A stretch of DNA of 63,651 bases from Mycobacterium kyorinense (lineage in GTDB: Bacteria; Actinomycetota; Actinomycetes; Mycobacteriales; Mycobacteriaceae). The stretch is taken from contig NZ_LQPE01000021.1 in the NCBI RefSeq assembly GCF_002101735.1, positions 1-63,651 on the forward strand, read 5' to 3'. The position numbers and the translations under genes were made by a program. Of this stretch, positions 9,258 through 18,803 are shown in pieces (within the stretch, counting starts at the first letter, position 1; the number at the start of each line of letters is the position of its first letter). The notes below the pieces were generated by a model. The model did not search any database and was not told where the DNA came from. It saw only the letters and a list, made by a program, of their open reading frames with translations.

Positions 9258-9261
9258 GGCG

Positions 9262-10158
9262 TCAAAACCCCAGTCGGCCAAGCTGTTTGGGATCGCGCTG
9301 CCAGTTCTTGGCGACCTTGACACGCAGGTCGAGATAGACCTTGGTGCCGAGCAACTTCTCGATCTGGCTGCGTGCGACGGTGCCGACGTGTCGCAGTCTC
9401 TCGCCGCCCTTGCCGATCACGATGCCCTTCTGGCTGTCGCGTTCGACATACAGCACCGCGTGCACGTCGATCAGGTCGTCGCGGCCTTCCCGCGGTTCGA
9501 CCTCGTCGATCACCACGGCCAGCGAATGCGGCAACTCGTCACGCACGCCTTCCAGGGCCGCCTCGCGGATGAACTCGGCCATCAGAACCTCTTCCGGCTC
9601 ATCGGTCAGCTCGCCGTCGGGGTAGAACGCCGGCCCGGGCGGCAATGCGGCGGCCAGCACGTCGATCAGCACGTCGATCTGCTCACCGGTGACCGCGGAT
9701 ACCGGCACGACTTCGGCCCGGTCCACGAGGTCGCCGACCGCCGCGAGTTGAGCGGCCAGCTTGTCCTTGGAGACCTTGTCGATCTTGGTGACGACGACAA
9801 CCAGCGTGGTTTTGGGCGCGATGGAGCGGATCTGCTCCACGATCCACCGGTCCCCCGGGCCGATCGCCTCGTCGGCAGGAATGCACAACCCGATGGCGTC
9901 GACCTGGGAGTAGGTGTCGCGAACCAGGTCGTTGAGCCGCTTGCCCAGCAGGGTGCGCGGTCGGTGCAGCCCCGGTGTGTCGACCACAATGATCTGGAAG
10001 TTCTCCTGATGCACGATGCCGCGAATCGTGTGCCGGGTGGTCTGCGGGCGATTCGAGGTGATCGCAACCTTGGCGCCGACGAGGGCATTGGTCAGCGTCG
10101 ACTTGCCGGTATTCGGCCGGCCGACGAAACAGACGAAGCCCGAATGGAATTCAGCCAT
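9262..10158 (-). CDS. era: GTPase Era
   Basis: Era is a ribosome-associated GTPase that assists 16S rRNA maturation. The 298-residue protein has G1 GRPNTGKST near residue 13, G2 TTRHTIRGI, G3 DTPG and G4 TKID. The C-terminal KH domain has GIVIGKGGERLRHVG, ending WQRDPKQLGRLGF. ATG 10158 (MAEFHSGF) fits the M. tuberculosis start; the frame is open three codons further to a GTG. It is last in a long minus-strand series with ybeY and the CNNM gene, a typical RNA-maturation neighbourhood, but a 75-bp gap with an inverted repeat separates it from the preceding gene. Confidence 0.95.
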   Translation of the reverse strand: MAEFHSGFVCFVGRPNTGKSTLTNALVGAKVAITSNRPQTTRHTIRGIVHQENFQIIVVDTPGLHRPRTLLGKRLNDLVRDTYSQVDAIGLCIPADEAIGPGDRWIVEQIRSIAPKTTLVVVVTKIDKVSKDKLAAQLAAVGDLVDRAEVVPVSAVTGEQIDVLIDVLAAALPPGPAFYPDGELTDEPEEVLMAEFIREAALEGVRDELPHSLAVVIDEVEPREGRDDLIDVHAVLYVERDSQKGIVIGKGGERLRHVGTVARSQIEKLLGTKVYLDLRVKVAKNWQRDPKQLGRLGF

Positions 10159-10170
10159 AACCAGCACCCG

Positions 10171-10228
10171 CCGAACGTGAAGCTGTTGCGACTTTTTGCG
10201 CGATTTTTCGCAATGGGTTCACGCTCGG
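10171..10228. repeat. 58-bp imperfect inverted repeat before era
   Basis: Arms CCGAACGTGAA (10171-10181) and TTCACGCTCGG (10218-10228) match at 10 of 11 positions. A nested TTGCGA/TCGCAA pair lies inside. Its layout resembles the 60-bp elements at 1018 and 3373 (GAACGTG versus GAGCGTG arms), but the core differs. It fills the gap between era and the deaminase-like gene. Confidence 0.55.
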
Positions 10229-10233
10229 CGCGC

Positions 10234-10557
10234 TCACGACGGGTTACCGTCGCGGTCGGTGACGATGATCGCCGCCGTCGGGGAGAGCTCCCGGACGGCG
10301 GCGATGCCGGCGTCGTCGGCCGACCCGGCCACCAGGACGGCGGCCTCCAGACCGCCGGCGCCGCTGGACACCGCCGCGGCCACCGCTGTCTGCAGCGCGG
10401 TCAGCTGTAGCGCCGAGAGGTTCACCGGGGCAGCGGCGTAGGTGCGGCCGTCGGGGTCCCGCACCGCTGCGCCGCTGCCGGCCTCCGCGCGGGCCATCGC
10501 GGATCGGGCCAGCACCACCAGTTTCGCGTCTTCGGCGTCGAGCGGCTCAGCCGTCAC
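10234..10557 (-). CDS. Cytidine-deaminase-like protein, Rv2365c-like
   Basis: The 107-residue protein fits the cytidine deaminase fold in general layout ([20 protein letters not shown]..., then [12 protein letters not shown], then a C-terminal [11 protein letters not shown]). I see no Cys/His-Ala-Glu or PCxxC zinc motifs needed for catalysis: the protein has no cysteine. It is probably a non-catalytic homologue, equivalent to M. tuberculosis Rv2365c. It overlaps the 3' end of the CNNM gene by 11 nt, so the two are coupled. Role unknown. Confidence 0.75.
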   Translation of the reverse strand: MTAEPLDAEDAKLVVLARSAMARAEAGSGAAVRDPDGRTYAAAPVNLSALQLTALQTAVAAAVSSGAGGLEAAVLVAGSADDAGIAAVRELSPTAAIIVTDRDGNPS

Positions 10558-11845
10558 CGTTGGCCTCCTGTCCGTTGGAGTCGACGCGGCTCAGCAGGAC
10601 CGTGCCGACTCGGACCCGGCCCCGATGGTCGGGGCCACCTTCCGCACGCAACCGCAATCCATGTGATACCACTTCGGCGCCGGGCAGCGGGACGCGGCCC
10701 AGCTCCAGTGCCAGCAGTCCACCGACCGTGTCGACGTCGAGGCCGTCGTCGAATTCGACGCCGTACAACTCGCCGACGTCTTCGATCGGCAGCCGGGCCG
10801 ATACCCGAAACCGGTTGTCGCCCAAGTCTTCTATCGGGGCCGTCTCGGCCTGGTCGTATTCGTCGGCGATCTCGCCGACGATCTCTTCCAGCACGTCCTC
10901 GATGGTCACCAATCCGGCGATCGCCCCGTACTCGTCGACCAACAGCGCCATGTGGTTGCGGTCGCGCTGCATTTCGCGCAGCAGCGCGTCGAGCGGTTTG
11001 GAGTCCGGCACGAACACCGCCGGCCGCATGACTTGCGCCACTGTGGTGTCTCGTCCCCCGTTGGTCGAGTAATACGTCTGCTGGACAAGGTCTTTCAGGT
11101 ACACCACGCCGACGACGTCGTCGACGTTCTCGCCGATCACCGGGATGCGGGAATGCCCGCTGCGCACGGCCAGCGAGGTCGCCTGGCCGGCCGACTTGTC
11201 GCTTTCGATCCAGATCATCTCGGTACGCGGCACCATGACCTCGCGAGCCGGCGTGTCGCCGAGTTCGAAGACCGACTGGATCATTCGTCGCTCGTCGGCG
11301 GCAACCACACCGCGTTGCTGGGCCAAATCGACAACCTCGCGCAGCTCGATCTCGGACGCGAACGGCCCGTTGCGAAAGCCGCGGCCCGGGGTCAGAGCGT
11401 TACCGAGGACCACCAGCAGCCGGCTGATGGGCATCAGCAGCCACGAGATCGCCTGCAACGGAAAGGCTGCCGCCAATGCGATGGAGTACGCGTTTTGGCG
11501 GCCCAGGGTGCGCGGGCCGACGCCGATCACGACGAAGCTGATGACGACCATGATCGCGGCGGCGGCGATTCGCCCCCACTCCAGGTTGAGGCTTGCCCGC
11601 AGAAACACCACCAGCAACACCGTGGCCGTGATTTCGCAGGTGATCCGGAGCAATACCACGAGGTTGATGTAGCGCGGCCGGTCCGCCATCAGCTTGGCCA
11701 GCCGCACCGCCCCGGGCCGCCCATCGCGTACCAGTTCTTGGACCCGGGCCATCGACACCGTGCTGACCGCGGCGTCGATCGCCGCGAAAAGCCCGCCCAC
11801 GCCTATCAATACGATCGCCCCGAGCAGCGGAGCAAACACGTTCAC
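10547..11845 (-). CDS. CNNM/CorC-type membrane protein with CBS pair (hemolysin-C family), Rv2366c-like
   Basis: The 432-residue protein has an N-terminal CNNM/DUF21 domain with about three or four membrane helices (residues 5-150). Two CBS domains follow ([13 protein letters not shown]... and [17 protein letters not shown]...), then the acidic DUF21 hinge [13 protein letters not shown], then a CorC_HlyC domain. Relatives are implicated in magnesium/cobalt efflux; the annotation 'hemolysin' is historical. GTG 11845 overlaps the ybeY stop by 4 nt (GTGA). The open frame to 12103 is rejected because those 86 residues overlap ybeY and are low complexity. Confidence 0.88.
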   Translation of the reverse strand: MNVFAPLLGAIVLIGVGGLFAAIDAAVSTVSMARVQELVRDGRPGAVRLAKLMADRPRYINLVVLLRITCEITATVLLVVFLRASLNLEWGRIAAAAIMVVISFVVIGVGPRTLGRQNAYSIALAAAFPLQAISWLLMPISRLLVVLGNALTPGRGFRNGPFASEIELREVVDLAQQRGVVAADERRMIQSVFELGDTPAREVMVPRTEMIWIESDKSAGQATSLAVRSGHSRIPVIGENVDDVVGVVYLKDLVQQTYYSTNGGRDTTVAQVMRPAVFVPDSKPLDALLREMQRDRNHMALLVDEYGAIAGLVTIEDVLEEIVGEIADEYDQAETAPIEDLGDNRFRVSARLPIEDVGELYGVEFDDGLDVDTVGGLLALELGRVPLPGAEVVSHGLRLRAEGGPDHRGRVRVGTVLLSRVDSNGQEANGDG

Positions 11846-12396
11846 GGTTCGTCGAAATACCTTGACTTGTCCAGCAACCGGCGGTCTTTTTCGCTCTGGC
11901 GGTCCAGGTGGTAGGCCTCGACCTGATCGGCGACCCACTCCTCGAGCAGTCGCTGTTGCAGGGCGAACATTTCCTTTTCCTCGTCCGGCTCGCCGTGGTC
12001 GTACCCCAGTAGGTGCAGCACGCCGTGGATGGTCAGCAGCGCCAGTTCGTGGCCCAGCGAATGCCCCGCCGCAGCGGCCTGTTCGGCAGCGAATTCCGGA
12101 CACAGCACGATGTCGCCCAACATGGCCGGCCCCGGCTCGGGCGCATCGGGCCGCCCACCCGGCTCGAGTTCGTCCATCGGAAAACTCATCACGTCGGTCG
12201 GGCCGGGCAGGTCCATCCAGCGCATGTGCAGATCGGCCATCGCCGCGGTGTCGAGCAGCATCATCGACAGCTCGGCCGCCGGGTTGACATCCATCTTGGC
12301 CAGCACGAACCGGGCGACGCTGATCAGTTCGGTCTCGGAGATGTCAACGCCCGATTCGTTGGATACCTCGATGCTAATGGCGCCGCTCCTCCTCAT
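11842..12396 (-). CDS. ybeY: Endoribonuclease YbeY (rRNA maturation)
   Basis: YbeY is a zinc metalloprotein acting in 16S rRNA 3'-end processing and ribosome quality control. The diagnostic H-x3-H-x5-H motif appears as [11 protein letters not shown], with [16 protein letters not shown] upstream. The start is uncertain. M. tuberculosis begins MSIEV; here that first codon is ATT at 12378 (reading ISIEV), 9 nt after AGGAGG inside a MIRU element. The next upstream ATG, used here, is 12396 ([11 protein letters not shown]) and itself spans the AGGAGG. Either translation starts at 12396 or a rare ATT start is used. Operon with phoH and the CNNM gene. Confidence 0.9.
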   Translation of the reverse strand: MRRSGAISIEVSNESGVDISETELISVARFVLAKMDVNPAAELSMMLLDTAAMADLHMRWMDLPGPTDVMSFPMDELEPGGRPDAPEPGPAMLGDIVLCPEFAAEQAAAAGHSLGHELALLTIHGVLHLLGYDHGEPDEEKEMFALQQRLLEEWVADQVEAYHLDRQSEKDRRLLDKSRYFDEP

Positions 12397-12430
12397 CGCT
12401 TCGCTCTGCATCGTCGCCGGCGCGGCTCAT
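12374..12430 (-). repeat. MIRU element (mycobacterial interspersed repetitive unit), copy 1
   Basis: This 57-nt unit between phoH and ybeY contains a complete mini-[21 protein letters not shown] then TAG, with ATG at 12430. It includes the GATGAGGAGGAG block that supplies a Shine-Dalgarno. It shares 45 of 51 bases (first 17 codons, counted by hand) with the element at 46505-46561. MIRUs typically overlap a downstream start codon with their stop. Here the overlapping triplet is ATT rather than ATG. Confidence 0.82.
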
Positions 12431-12437
12431 GGCATTC

Positions 12438-14558
12438 TCACCGGCGGTGCCGGACGCCCGACGCGCGCCGCGCCGCCCGGTTCATCGTCAGGCCCGGCTC
12501 TTCGTATTTGGCGTAGGCATCCACGATTTCGGACACCAGACGATGCCGTACGACGTCGGCGCTGGTCAGCTCCGCGAGGTGGATGTCGTCGATGCCCTCG
12601 AGGATGTCGGCCGCGACGCGCAGACCAGAGCGCGCGCCGCCGGGAAGGTCGATCTGCGTAACGTCACCGGTGACAACGACTTTGGAGCCGAATCCGAGGC
12701 GGGTGAGAAACATCTTCATCTGCTCGGCCGTGGTGTTCTGCGCCTCGTCGAGAATGATGAAAGCGTCGTTGAGGGTGTTGTGGGTAAGCAGGAAATCTTC
12801 GGTGACGTAGAGCGAGTCGGCCGCTGCGACCCGAATACACACGGCCTCCTCGGTTCCTGCGGGCTCGATGCGGTCGACGAAACGCATCGGCCGGCCGCCG
12901 CCGGTCGCGTCGTATTTGGCGGCCTTGCGGGCGAGCCGGAATGGGACGACGCCCGCGGGCAGTCGGATGTCGAGGGTGTGCGCGTCGGACCGGTGATGGA
13001 CGTCGCGGCCGCGTGCCAGTCCGGGCTTTCGCCCTTCGGCGGGCCTGGTGCGCTGGTAGACCACACCACCGAGCGACTGGACCAGAAACACCACGTCGTC
13101 GCGCAGCCTATTCGAGACCGTGGTGAATTGAATGCGGCATGTCCGCCCATGCTGAGTAACTGGGCCGCCGTCGGAGTCCAGGAGCCCTTGCAGAACAGCA
13201 AGTCGCACATCGCGCGAATTGAACAGGTAGTCCTCGGGAATGAACTTTGTGTTTGATCGCGCGCCTGCCAATCCCAGGCGGCGCATGGCGCCGTTCACCG
13301 GGTTTTCGATCGTGATGACCTCACCGCGGCGGGTGACCCGGTTCAGCACATAGTCGACCGCGGACTTCCGGCGCACCTCGATGCCGGGGATGAGATGTTC
13401 CAGTGCAGCGGCGAGCTCGGGATCGTTCGTCGCAAACGAAGGTGTCGTCGAGCAGGTAACGCACCCATCGCCCAACAGCAACCCGAGCGCATACGGGTCG
13501 AGCGGCACTCGCCGCGCAGCGAAAGTCACCGGCTCGCTCAGCAGCGGCAGCTCGTAGCGATGATAGTGCGCCGCGCGGAGATTGCCGATCATCTCCTTGG
13601 TCTCCAGCACACGCGGCGGCTTTCCGCGACTCCGATCCTCCCGCGTGTACACCGACCAGAGGTGGTCACCTGACGCCAGGGTCGATGACCCGTCCTGGGT
13701 GCAGACCCGGTAGATCTCCTTGAAGCCTTGCGGATAAACGCCGAGAACTTCGGTGGGCCGGCCGTCCGAGCCGATCACGAAATCCCCGACCTGCAGATCG
13801 CCGATCCTCCGGAAACCACTGGGGGTCAACACTTTGGTAGATACCGGCTGCGCCCGACCGCGCATGTACGCCAGCGGCGCGACCTCAATTACCCCGGCGC
13901 TCATCAACTTTGGGATCAGCTCGGGATCCATCATGTCGTAGAGCGCGTCATAGAGCGGCCGCAGATACGGGTCGATCTTCTCGCTCAGAGTGCCCGGCAA
14001 AAACCCAAGGCGCTCACCGGCTTCCACCGCCGGCCGGGTCAGGATGATCCGGGTGACCTGTTTGGTCTGTAACGCGTTGACGGCCTTGGCCATTGCCAGA
14101 TACGTCTTACCGGTGCCGGCCGGGCCGATCCCGAAGACAATGGTGTTGGCGTCGATCGCGTCGACGTAGCGCTTCTGGTTGAGCGTCTTGGGCCGAATCG
14201 TCTTGCCGCGGCGCGAAAGGATGTCGAGGGTGAGCACCTCGGCCGGCGACTCGTTACCGGTGCCGACCAGCATCGCAACGCTGTGGCGCACCGCCTCCGG
14301 TGTCAGGGCGTGGCCGGTGGCGACGATTGTCACCAGCTCCGAGATCACCCGCTCGCCGAGTGCGACGTCGGCCGGCTCACCGGCCAGGGTGACGGCGTTG
14401 CCGCGCACATGCAGGTCGGCAGCGAGGATCCGTTCGAGTGCGCGCAAATTTTCGTCAGCCGAACCGAGCAGGCCCACGACGAGGTCGGGCGGAACATCGA
14501 TGCTGCTGCGAACCTGGGACGAGGAGGGGTCAGCGGCGTTGGTCTCGCGGGGCGTCAC
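12438..14558 (-). CDS. phoH: PhoH-family ATPase containing an intein
   Basis: The precursor is 706 residues, against about 350 for M. tuberculosis PhoH1 (Rv2368c); the excess is an intein at residues 236-594. The host protein (extein) has Walker A GPAGTGKT at 145-152, LTRPAVEAGERLGFLPG, and Walker B IILDEAQN just after the intein. PhoH proteins are ATPases linked to RNA metabolism, consistent with the ybeY neighbour. The spliced host protein would be 347 residues, with Arg235 joined to Thr595. Start is GTG 14558. It begins a minus-strand series phoH-MIRU-ybeY-CNNM-deaminase-like. Confidence 0.93.
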   Translation of the reverse strand: MTPRETNAADPSSSQVRSSIDVPPDLVVGLLGSADENLRALERILAADLHVRGNAVTLAGEPADVALGERVISELVTIVATGHALTPEAVRHSVAMLVGTGNESPAEVLTLDILSRRGKTIRPKTLNQKRYVDAIDANTIVFGIGPAGTGKTYLAMAKAVNALQTKQVTRIILTRPAVEAGERLGFLPGTLSEKIDPYLRPLYDALYDMMDPELIPKLMSAGVIEVAPLAYMRGRAQPVSTKVLTPSGFRRIGDLQVGDFVIGSDGRPTEVLGVYPQGFKEIYRVCTQDGSSTLASGDHLWSVYTREDRSRGKPPRVLETKEMIGNLRAAHYHRYELPLLSEPVTFAARRVPLDPYALGLLLGDGCVTCSTTPSFATNDPELAAALEHLIPGIEVRRKSAVDYVLNRVTRRGEVITIENPVNGAMRRLGLAGARSNTKFIPEDYLFNSRDVRLAVLQGLLDSDGGPVTQHGRTCRIQFTTVSNRLRDDVVFLVQSLGGVVYQRTRPAEGRKPGLARGRDVHHRSDAHTLDIRLPAGVVPFRLARKAAKYDATGGGRPMRFVDRIEPAGTEEAVCIRVAAADSLYVTEDFLLTHNTLNDAFIILDEAQNTTAEQMKMFLTRLGFGSKVVVTGDVTQIDLPGGARSGLRVAADILEGIDDIHLAELTSADVVRHRLVSEIVDAYAKYEEPGLTMNRAARRASGVRHRR
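12777..13853 (-). mobile_element. LAGLIDADG intein in PhoH, probable class 3
   Basis: The intein is 359 residues, inserted between YMRGR and TLNDAF of PhoH. Block A starts with Ala1 (AQPVSTKVLT) instead of Cys/Ser, and the C-terminus is LLTHN followed by Thr. Two dodecapeptide-like endonuclease motifs (LGLLLGDGCV and LQGLLDSDGG) are retained. Trp66 (GDHLWSVY, block B), Cys339 (VCIRVAAADSLYVTEDF, block F) and Thr357 (LLTHN, block G) form the Trp-Cys-Thr set that defines class 3 inteins, which use the block F cysteine as first nucleophile. Splicing and homing activity are inferred, not shown. Confidence 0.9.
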
Positions 14559-14676
14559 GTGGTTTCTAATGCCTGCTTTCTGGGTTGTCGGGTGACGACG
14601 CTCGGTAGTTCAGTTTACCGCTGACCACCGGCAGGGCGGTCCTCGTCCGAGGTAACCAGCGACCCGGGTTGAGCTC

Positions 14677-14700
14677 ATTGGTACCGAAACGGGTACCAAT
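14677..14700. promoter_or_regulatory. Operator of the Doc toxin-antitoxin pair
   Basis: ATTGGTACC-GAAACG-GGTACCAAT is a perfect inverted repeat with 9-bp arms and a 6-bp spacer. It ends 17 bp before the antitoxin start, and a further GGTACC half-site lies at 14704-14709. Placement fits autorepression by the antitoxin or the toxin-antitoxin complex. Confidence 0.72.
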
Positions 14701-14717
14701 TGCGGTACCGTCGAGTC

Positions 14718-14915
14718 GTGCCGTCACTGAACATCACCTTCACCGAAGAGGAGCTGGCTGCTGTGCGCGCCGCAGCCGGTGGTGAGAACCTGTCGCTCCG
14801 CGCATTCGCGCACCGTGCAGTTCTGTCCGCGGCCAGCGAGCATAAACGCCGGGTAAGCGAGGCCGCGGCTCTCATCGCTCAGCGTTCCGCTGAGCTGAAT
14901 CGCCGTCTGGCTTGA
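14718..14915 (+). CDS. Antitoxin, ribbon-helix-helix-like
   Basis: The 65-residue basic protein begins [20 protein letters not shown], a short strand plus helix as in ribbon-helix-helix antitoxins, followed by a helical arginine-rich tail ([23 protein letters not shown]) that would bind the toxin. GTG 14718 is preferred over TTG 14700, which lies in the operator. The last 4 nt overlap the Doc gene. The antitoxin role is inferred from size, operator and partner. Confidence 0.75.
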   Translation: MPSLNITFTEEELAAVRAAAGGENLSLRAFAHRAVLSAASEHKRRVSEAAALIAQRSAELNRRLA

Positions 14916-15292
14916 CCGAATTCCTCGATCGCGACGACATCTTGACCGCTGGCGCGGTAGCCGTTGGTCATGCGCTCGAAATCCGGGACTTTGGGCTGCT
15001 CGACGCCGCGGCGGCACGGCCCCAGACCACCGTCTACGGCGTAGACGCCTACCCTGACCTGTACTCCAAAGCCGCGGCGCTGCTGCAGTTGCTGGCCCGG
15101 AATCATGCGGTGACCGACAGCAACAAGCGGACCGCCTGGGCCGCGGCCTGGACCTTCCTGCACATCAACGGGGTTGAGCTCGCAGCGGGGTTCGACGTCG
15201 ACGCCGCCGAGACCTTCATGAACGACCTCGCGCAACGCGGTGAGCTGACAATCGACGAGATCGCCGGCACCATGGCGTCGTTCGCTGCCTAA
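14912..15292 (+). CDS. Doc (Fic/DOC family) toxin
   Basis: The 126-residue protein has the Fic/Doc active-site loop [11 protein letters not shown] (residues about 69-79; family pattern H-x-[FVI]-x-D-x-N-K-R). Doc toxins phosphorylate EF-Tu and stop translation; classic Fic proteins AMPylate targets. The compact size and motif point to the Doc branch. It starts with TTG overlapping the antitoxin stop by 4 nt (TTGA), a weak start that would hold toxin synthesis below antitoxin synthesis. The pair interrupts the phoH-rsmE order of M. tuberculosis, so it is probably acquired. Confidence 0.85.
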   Translation: MTEFLDRDDILTAGAVAVGHALEIRDFGLLDAAAARPQTTVYGVDAYPDLYSKAAALLQLLARNHAVTDSNKRTAWAAAWTFLHINGVELAAGFDVDAAETFMNDLAQRGELTIDEIAGTMASFAA

Positions 15293-15296
15293 CCAG

Positions 15297-16031
15297 CTAA
15301 GCCCACCGCGGCGTCAGCACCCCGAGCGCGCCCAATGCCACCGCGGCTGCCGACGACGTGCGCAGCACGGTGGGCCCCAGCCGGACGGCGACGGCGCCCG
15401 CATCGGTGAGCGCATCGATCTCGTCGGGTGCGATGCCGCCTTCGGGACCGACCACAAGGGTCAGCGAATTCGCTTGTGCCACATCGATGTCCGCCAGCCG
15501 GTCGGTCGCCGACTCGTGCAGCGCCAGGACCACGGTGCCCTCGTTGCGCACACGCTCGACAAGCTCGGCGGTCGACAACACGCCGTCGACTGGCGGGATG
15601 TGCGCCCGGCGGGATTGTCGGGCCGCGGATCGGACCACGGCCCGCCAGCGTCGCAGACCCTTGTCGAGGCGCGGCCCGTCCCAGCGGGCCACGCAGCGGG
15701 CGGCCTGCCAGGCCACGAACGCATCGGCGCCCGCCTCGGTGGCCAGCTCGATCGCCAACTCGGAGCGATCGGCCTTCGGTAGTGCTTGGACGACGGTCAC
15801 TGGCGGCTTCGGGGGCGCCACGATCCAGCGGTCGACCACCCGGGCGGTGAGCCCGTCGCGGCCGGCCTGTTCCACCAGGCAGCTGGCCAGGCCGCCGGCG
15901 CCGTCGCCGAGCATCAGCTGTTCGCCGGGACGGATGCGCCGCACGGTCGCGGCGTGGAAGCCTTCGTCGCCGCCGACGACGGCCAGTCCACCGGTTTCGG
16001 GCAGTGCGTCGACGTAAAACAGGCCCGGCAC
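15297..16031 (-). CDS. rsmE: 16S rRNA m3U1498 methyltransferase
   Basis: RsmE methylates N3 of U1498 in 16S rRNA using S-adenosylmethionine. The 244-residue protein has an N-terminal PUA-like part ([23 protein letters not shown]) and a SPOUT-fold C-terminal part with [17 protein letters not shown] and [19 protein letters not shown], the knot region that binds the cofactor. It matches M. tuberculosis Rv2372c. Start is GTG 16031. It follows dnaJ2 closely (7-nt gap) on the same strand. Confidence 0.93.
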   Translation of the reverse strand: MPGLFYVDALPETGGLAVVGGDEGFHAATVRRIRPGEQLMLGDGAGGLASCLVEQAGRDGLTARVVDRWIVAPPKPPVTVVQALPKADRSELAIELATEAGADAFVAWQAARCVARWDGPRLDKGLRRWRAVVRSAARQSRRAHIPPVDGVLSTAELVERVRNEGTVVLALHESATDRLADIDVAQANSLTLVVGPEGGIAPDEIDALTDAGAVAVRLGPTVLRTSSAAAVALGALGVLTPRWA

Positions 16032-16037
16032 CAGACG

Positions 16038-17174
16038 TCAGCGACCGGTGAAGGTTTCGCGCAGCCTGCTGAACAATCCGCTGGTGGCGCCGGCGTGCGT
16101 CGAGCGGACTTCGGCGACGTCACGGCTGCGGCGGTTCTTGAACTCGCGCAACAGTTCCGCGTCGCGGTGGTCGAGCCGCTCGGGCACCACCACCTCGACG
16201 TGCACGTGCAGATCTCCCCGCACTCCGGAGCGCAGGTGCGGCATCCCACGACCGCGCAGGGTCACCACCGCGCCGGGCTGGGTGCCCGGCGGCACAGTGA
16301 TTTCGGTGAGCCCGTCGAGGATCGCGTCGAGGCTCACCGTAGTGCCCAGCGCGGCGTCGACCATCGGCACCGAGATCGTGCAGTGCAGGTCGTCGCCGTC
16401 GCGCATGAAGATGTCGTGCGGCTGCTCATGCACCTCGACATAGAGGTCACCGGCCGGTCCCCCGCCGGGTCCGACCTCGCCCTGGGCCGCCAGCCGCACC
16501 CGCATGCCGTCGCCGACGCCGGCGGGAATCTTGACGCTGATCTCCCGGCGGGCGCGTACCCGGCCGTCGCCGCCGCACTGGTTGCACGGGTCGAGGATGA
16601 CCTCACCGACCCCGCGGCAGGTCGGACACGGCCGCGACGTCATCACCTGCCCGAGCAGCGAGCGCTGCACGGTTTGCACTTCACCGCGGCCGCCGCAGGT
16701 GTCGCATCTCACCGGGCCGGAATTGCCGTTGGTGCCCCGCCCCTGGCAGCGGTCGCACAGCACCGCGGTGTCGACGGTGACCTGCTTGGTCACCCCGGTC
16801 GCGCACTCGGTGAGATCCAGCCGCATCCGCAGCAGCGAATCCGAGCCGGGCCGGACCCGGCCGACGGGACCGCGGGAGGTCGAACCGCCACCGAAGAAGG
16901 CCTCGAACACGTCGCCGAGGCCGCCGAAGCCCGGGAAGCCGTTGGCCGTCGCGGCGTTTTCCAGCGGGTCGCCGCCCATGTCGACGATGCGCCGTTTCTC
17001 CGGGTCGGACAGCACCTCGTAGGCGACGCTGATCTCCTTGAACTTCGCCTGGGCCGCCTCGTCGGGATTGATGTCCGGGTGCAGTTCGCGCGCCAGCTTG
17101 CGATAGGCGCGTTTGATCTCGGTATCGCTGGCGTTCGGGCTGACGCCGAGCAGGCCGTAGTAATCGCGTGCCAC
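16038..17174 (-). CDS. dnaJ2: Chaperone DnaJ (second copy, DnaJ2)
   Basis: This Hsp40 co-chaperone stimulates the DnaK ATPase. The 378-residue protein has a J domain with LHPDINPD (residues 31-38). A short Gly/Phe region follows, then four zinc-finger repeats ([32 protein letters not shown]) at about 145-215, and a C-terminal substrate-binding domain. Start GTG 17174. It is co-oriented with hrcA 38 bp upstream, the M. tuberculosis arrangement Rv2374c-Rv2373c, indicating heat-shock regulated expression. Confidence 0.95.
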   Translation of the reverse strand: MARDYYGLLGVSPNASDTEIKRAYRKLARELHPDINPDEAAQAKFKEISVAYEVLSDPEKRRIVDMGGDPLENAATANGFPGFGGLGDVFEAFFGGGSTSRGPVGRVRPGSDSLLRMRLDLTECATGVTKQVTVDTAVLCDRCQGRGTNGNSGPVRCDTCGGRGEVQTVQRSLLGQVMTSRPCPTCRGVGEVILDPCNQCGGDGRVRARREISVKIPAGVGDGMRVRLAAQGEVGPGGGPAGDLYVEVHEQPHDIFMRDGDDLHCTISVPMVDAALGTTVSLDAILDGLTEITVPPGTQPGAVVTLRGRGMPHLRSGVRGDLHVHVEVVVPERLDHRDAELLREFKNRRSRDVAEVRSTHAGATSGLFSRLRETFTGR

Positions 17175-17212
17175 GCCTGACCTTTCTTACGCAGCGCTAG
17201 ACGAGTGCGCGG

Positions 17213-18286
<1,074 letters not shown>

Positions 18287-18382
18287 TTACGGTGATCAGC
18301 AGCGGGTTACGGTCACCGGCAATAGCGGGCTAGCCTTATCAACCATGCTCACGTCGGACCGGACACCAGAAACGGTCGGCGA

Positions 18383-18688
18383 ATGATCTTCAAAGGTGTG
18401 CGGGAAGGCAAGCCGTACCCCGACCATGGCCTGTCGTATCGGGAGTGGTCGCAGATACCGCCGCGCCAGATCCGGCTGGACGAGTTGGTCACCACCACCA
18501 CGGTGCTCGCCCTGGACCGGCTGCTCTCCGAGGACTCCACCTTCTACGGTGACCTGTTCCCGCACGCGGTGAAGTGGCGGGGCATCCTCTACCTCGAGGA
18601 CGGCCTGCACCGGGCGGTGCGCGCGGCGTTGCGGAATCGCACGGTGCTGCACGCGCGGCTGCTGGACATGGACGGTGCGCAGGCTTAG
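18383..18688 (+). CDS. Conserved protein, Rv2375-like
   Basis: The 101-residue soluble protein starts MIFKGVREGKPYPDHGLSYREW and contains PPRQIRLDELVTTTTVLALDRLL and VKWRGILYLEDGLHRAVRAAL. The last part resembles ParB/Srx-like folds, in which a histidine-containing loop binds a nucleotide, but this is a weak impression. It matches M. tuberculosis Rv2375 in position and sequence. Divergent from hrcA with a 126-bp intergenic region. Function unknown. Confidence 0.8.
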   Translation: MIFKGVREGKPYPDHGLSYREWSQIPPRQIRLDELVTTTTVLALDRLLSEDSTFYGDLFPHAVKWRGILYLEDGLHRAVRAALRNRTVLHARLLDMDGAQA

Positions 18689-18743
18689 GCGGCGATCGCA
18701 AGCGCGGCGAAGCCGGGCGCAGTGGGTCGCCGCAGGCTTACGT

Positions 18744-18770
18744 CGTCACCTTTCGGCGGCGCCGGGTGTC
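18744..18770 (+). promoter_or_regulatory. Candidate ECF41-type promoter
   Basis: CGTCACC (18744-18750), a 16-bp spacer, then TGTC (18767-18770) resembles the ECF41 consensus TGTCACA-N16-CGTC at 5 of 7 and 3 of 4 positions. It lies 33 bp before the carboxymuconolactone-decarboxylase-like gene, the expected target. The match is imperfect and unproven. Confidence 0.3.
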
Positions 18771-18803
18771 GAGCTAGGTGAGACCACTTGCTAGGAGGAC
18801 ACC

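Noticed and set aside
9388..10410. 340-codon plus-strand open frame antisense to era
   Set aside because: It mirrors era on the opposite strand, has high arginine and glutamine content typical of antisense frames in high-GC DNA, and matches no family; era is unambiguous.
11846..12103. N-terminal extension of the CNNM protein
   Set aside because: The extra 86 residues overlap ybeY in another frame and are arginine/proline-rich with no conserved content; GTG 11845 with a GTGA overlap is better.
12438..14558. Two-domain fusion or pseudogene interpretation of the long PhoH
   Set aside because: The insertion has precise intein block A, B, F and G features and keeps the frame; the flanking halves join to a normal PhoH.
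15786..17180. 464-codon plus-strand open frame over dnaJ2 and rsmE
   Set aside because: It is antisense to two well-supported genes, and its composition (His, Arg, Gln, Val rich) is that of a shadow frame.
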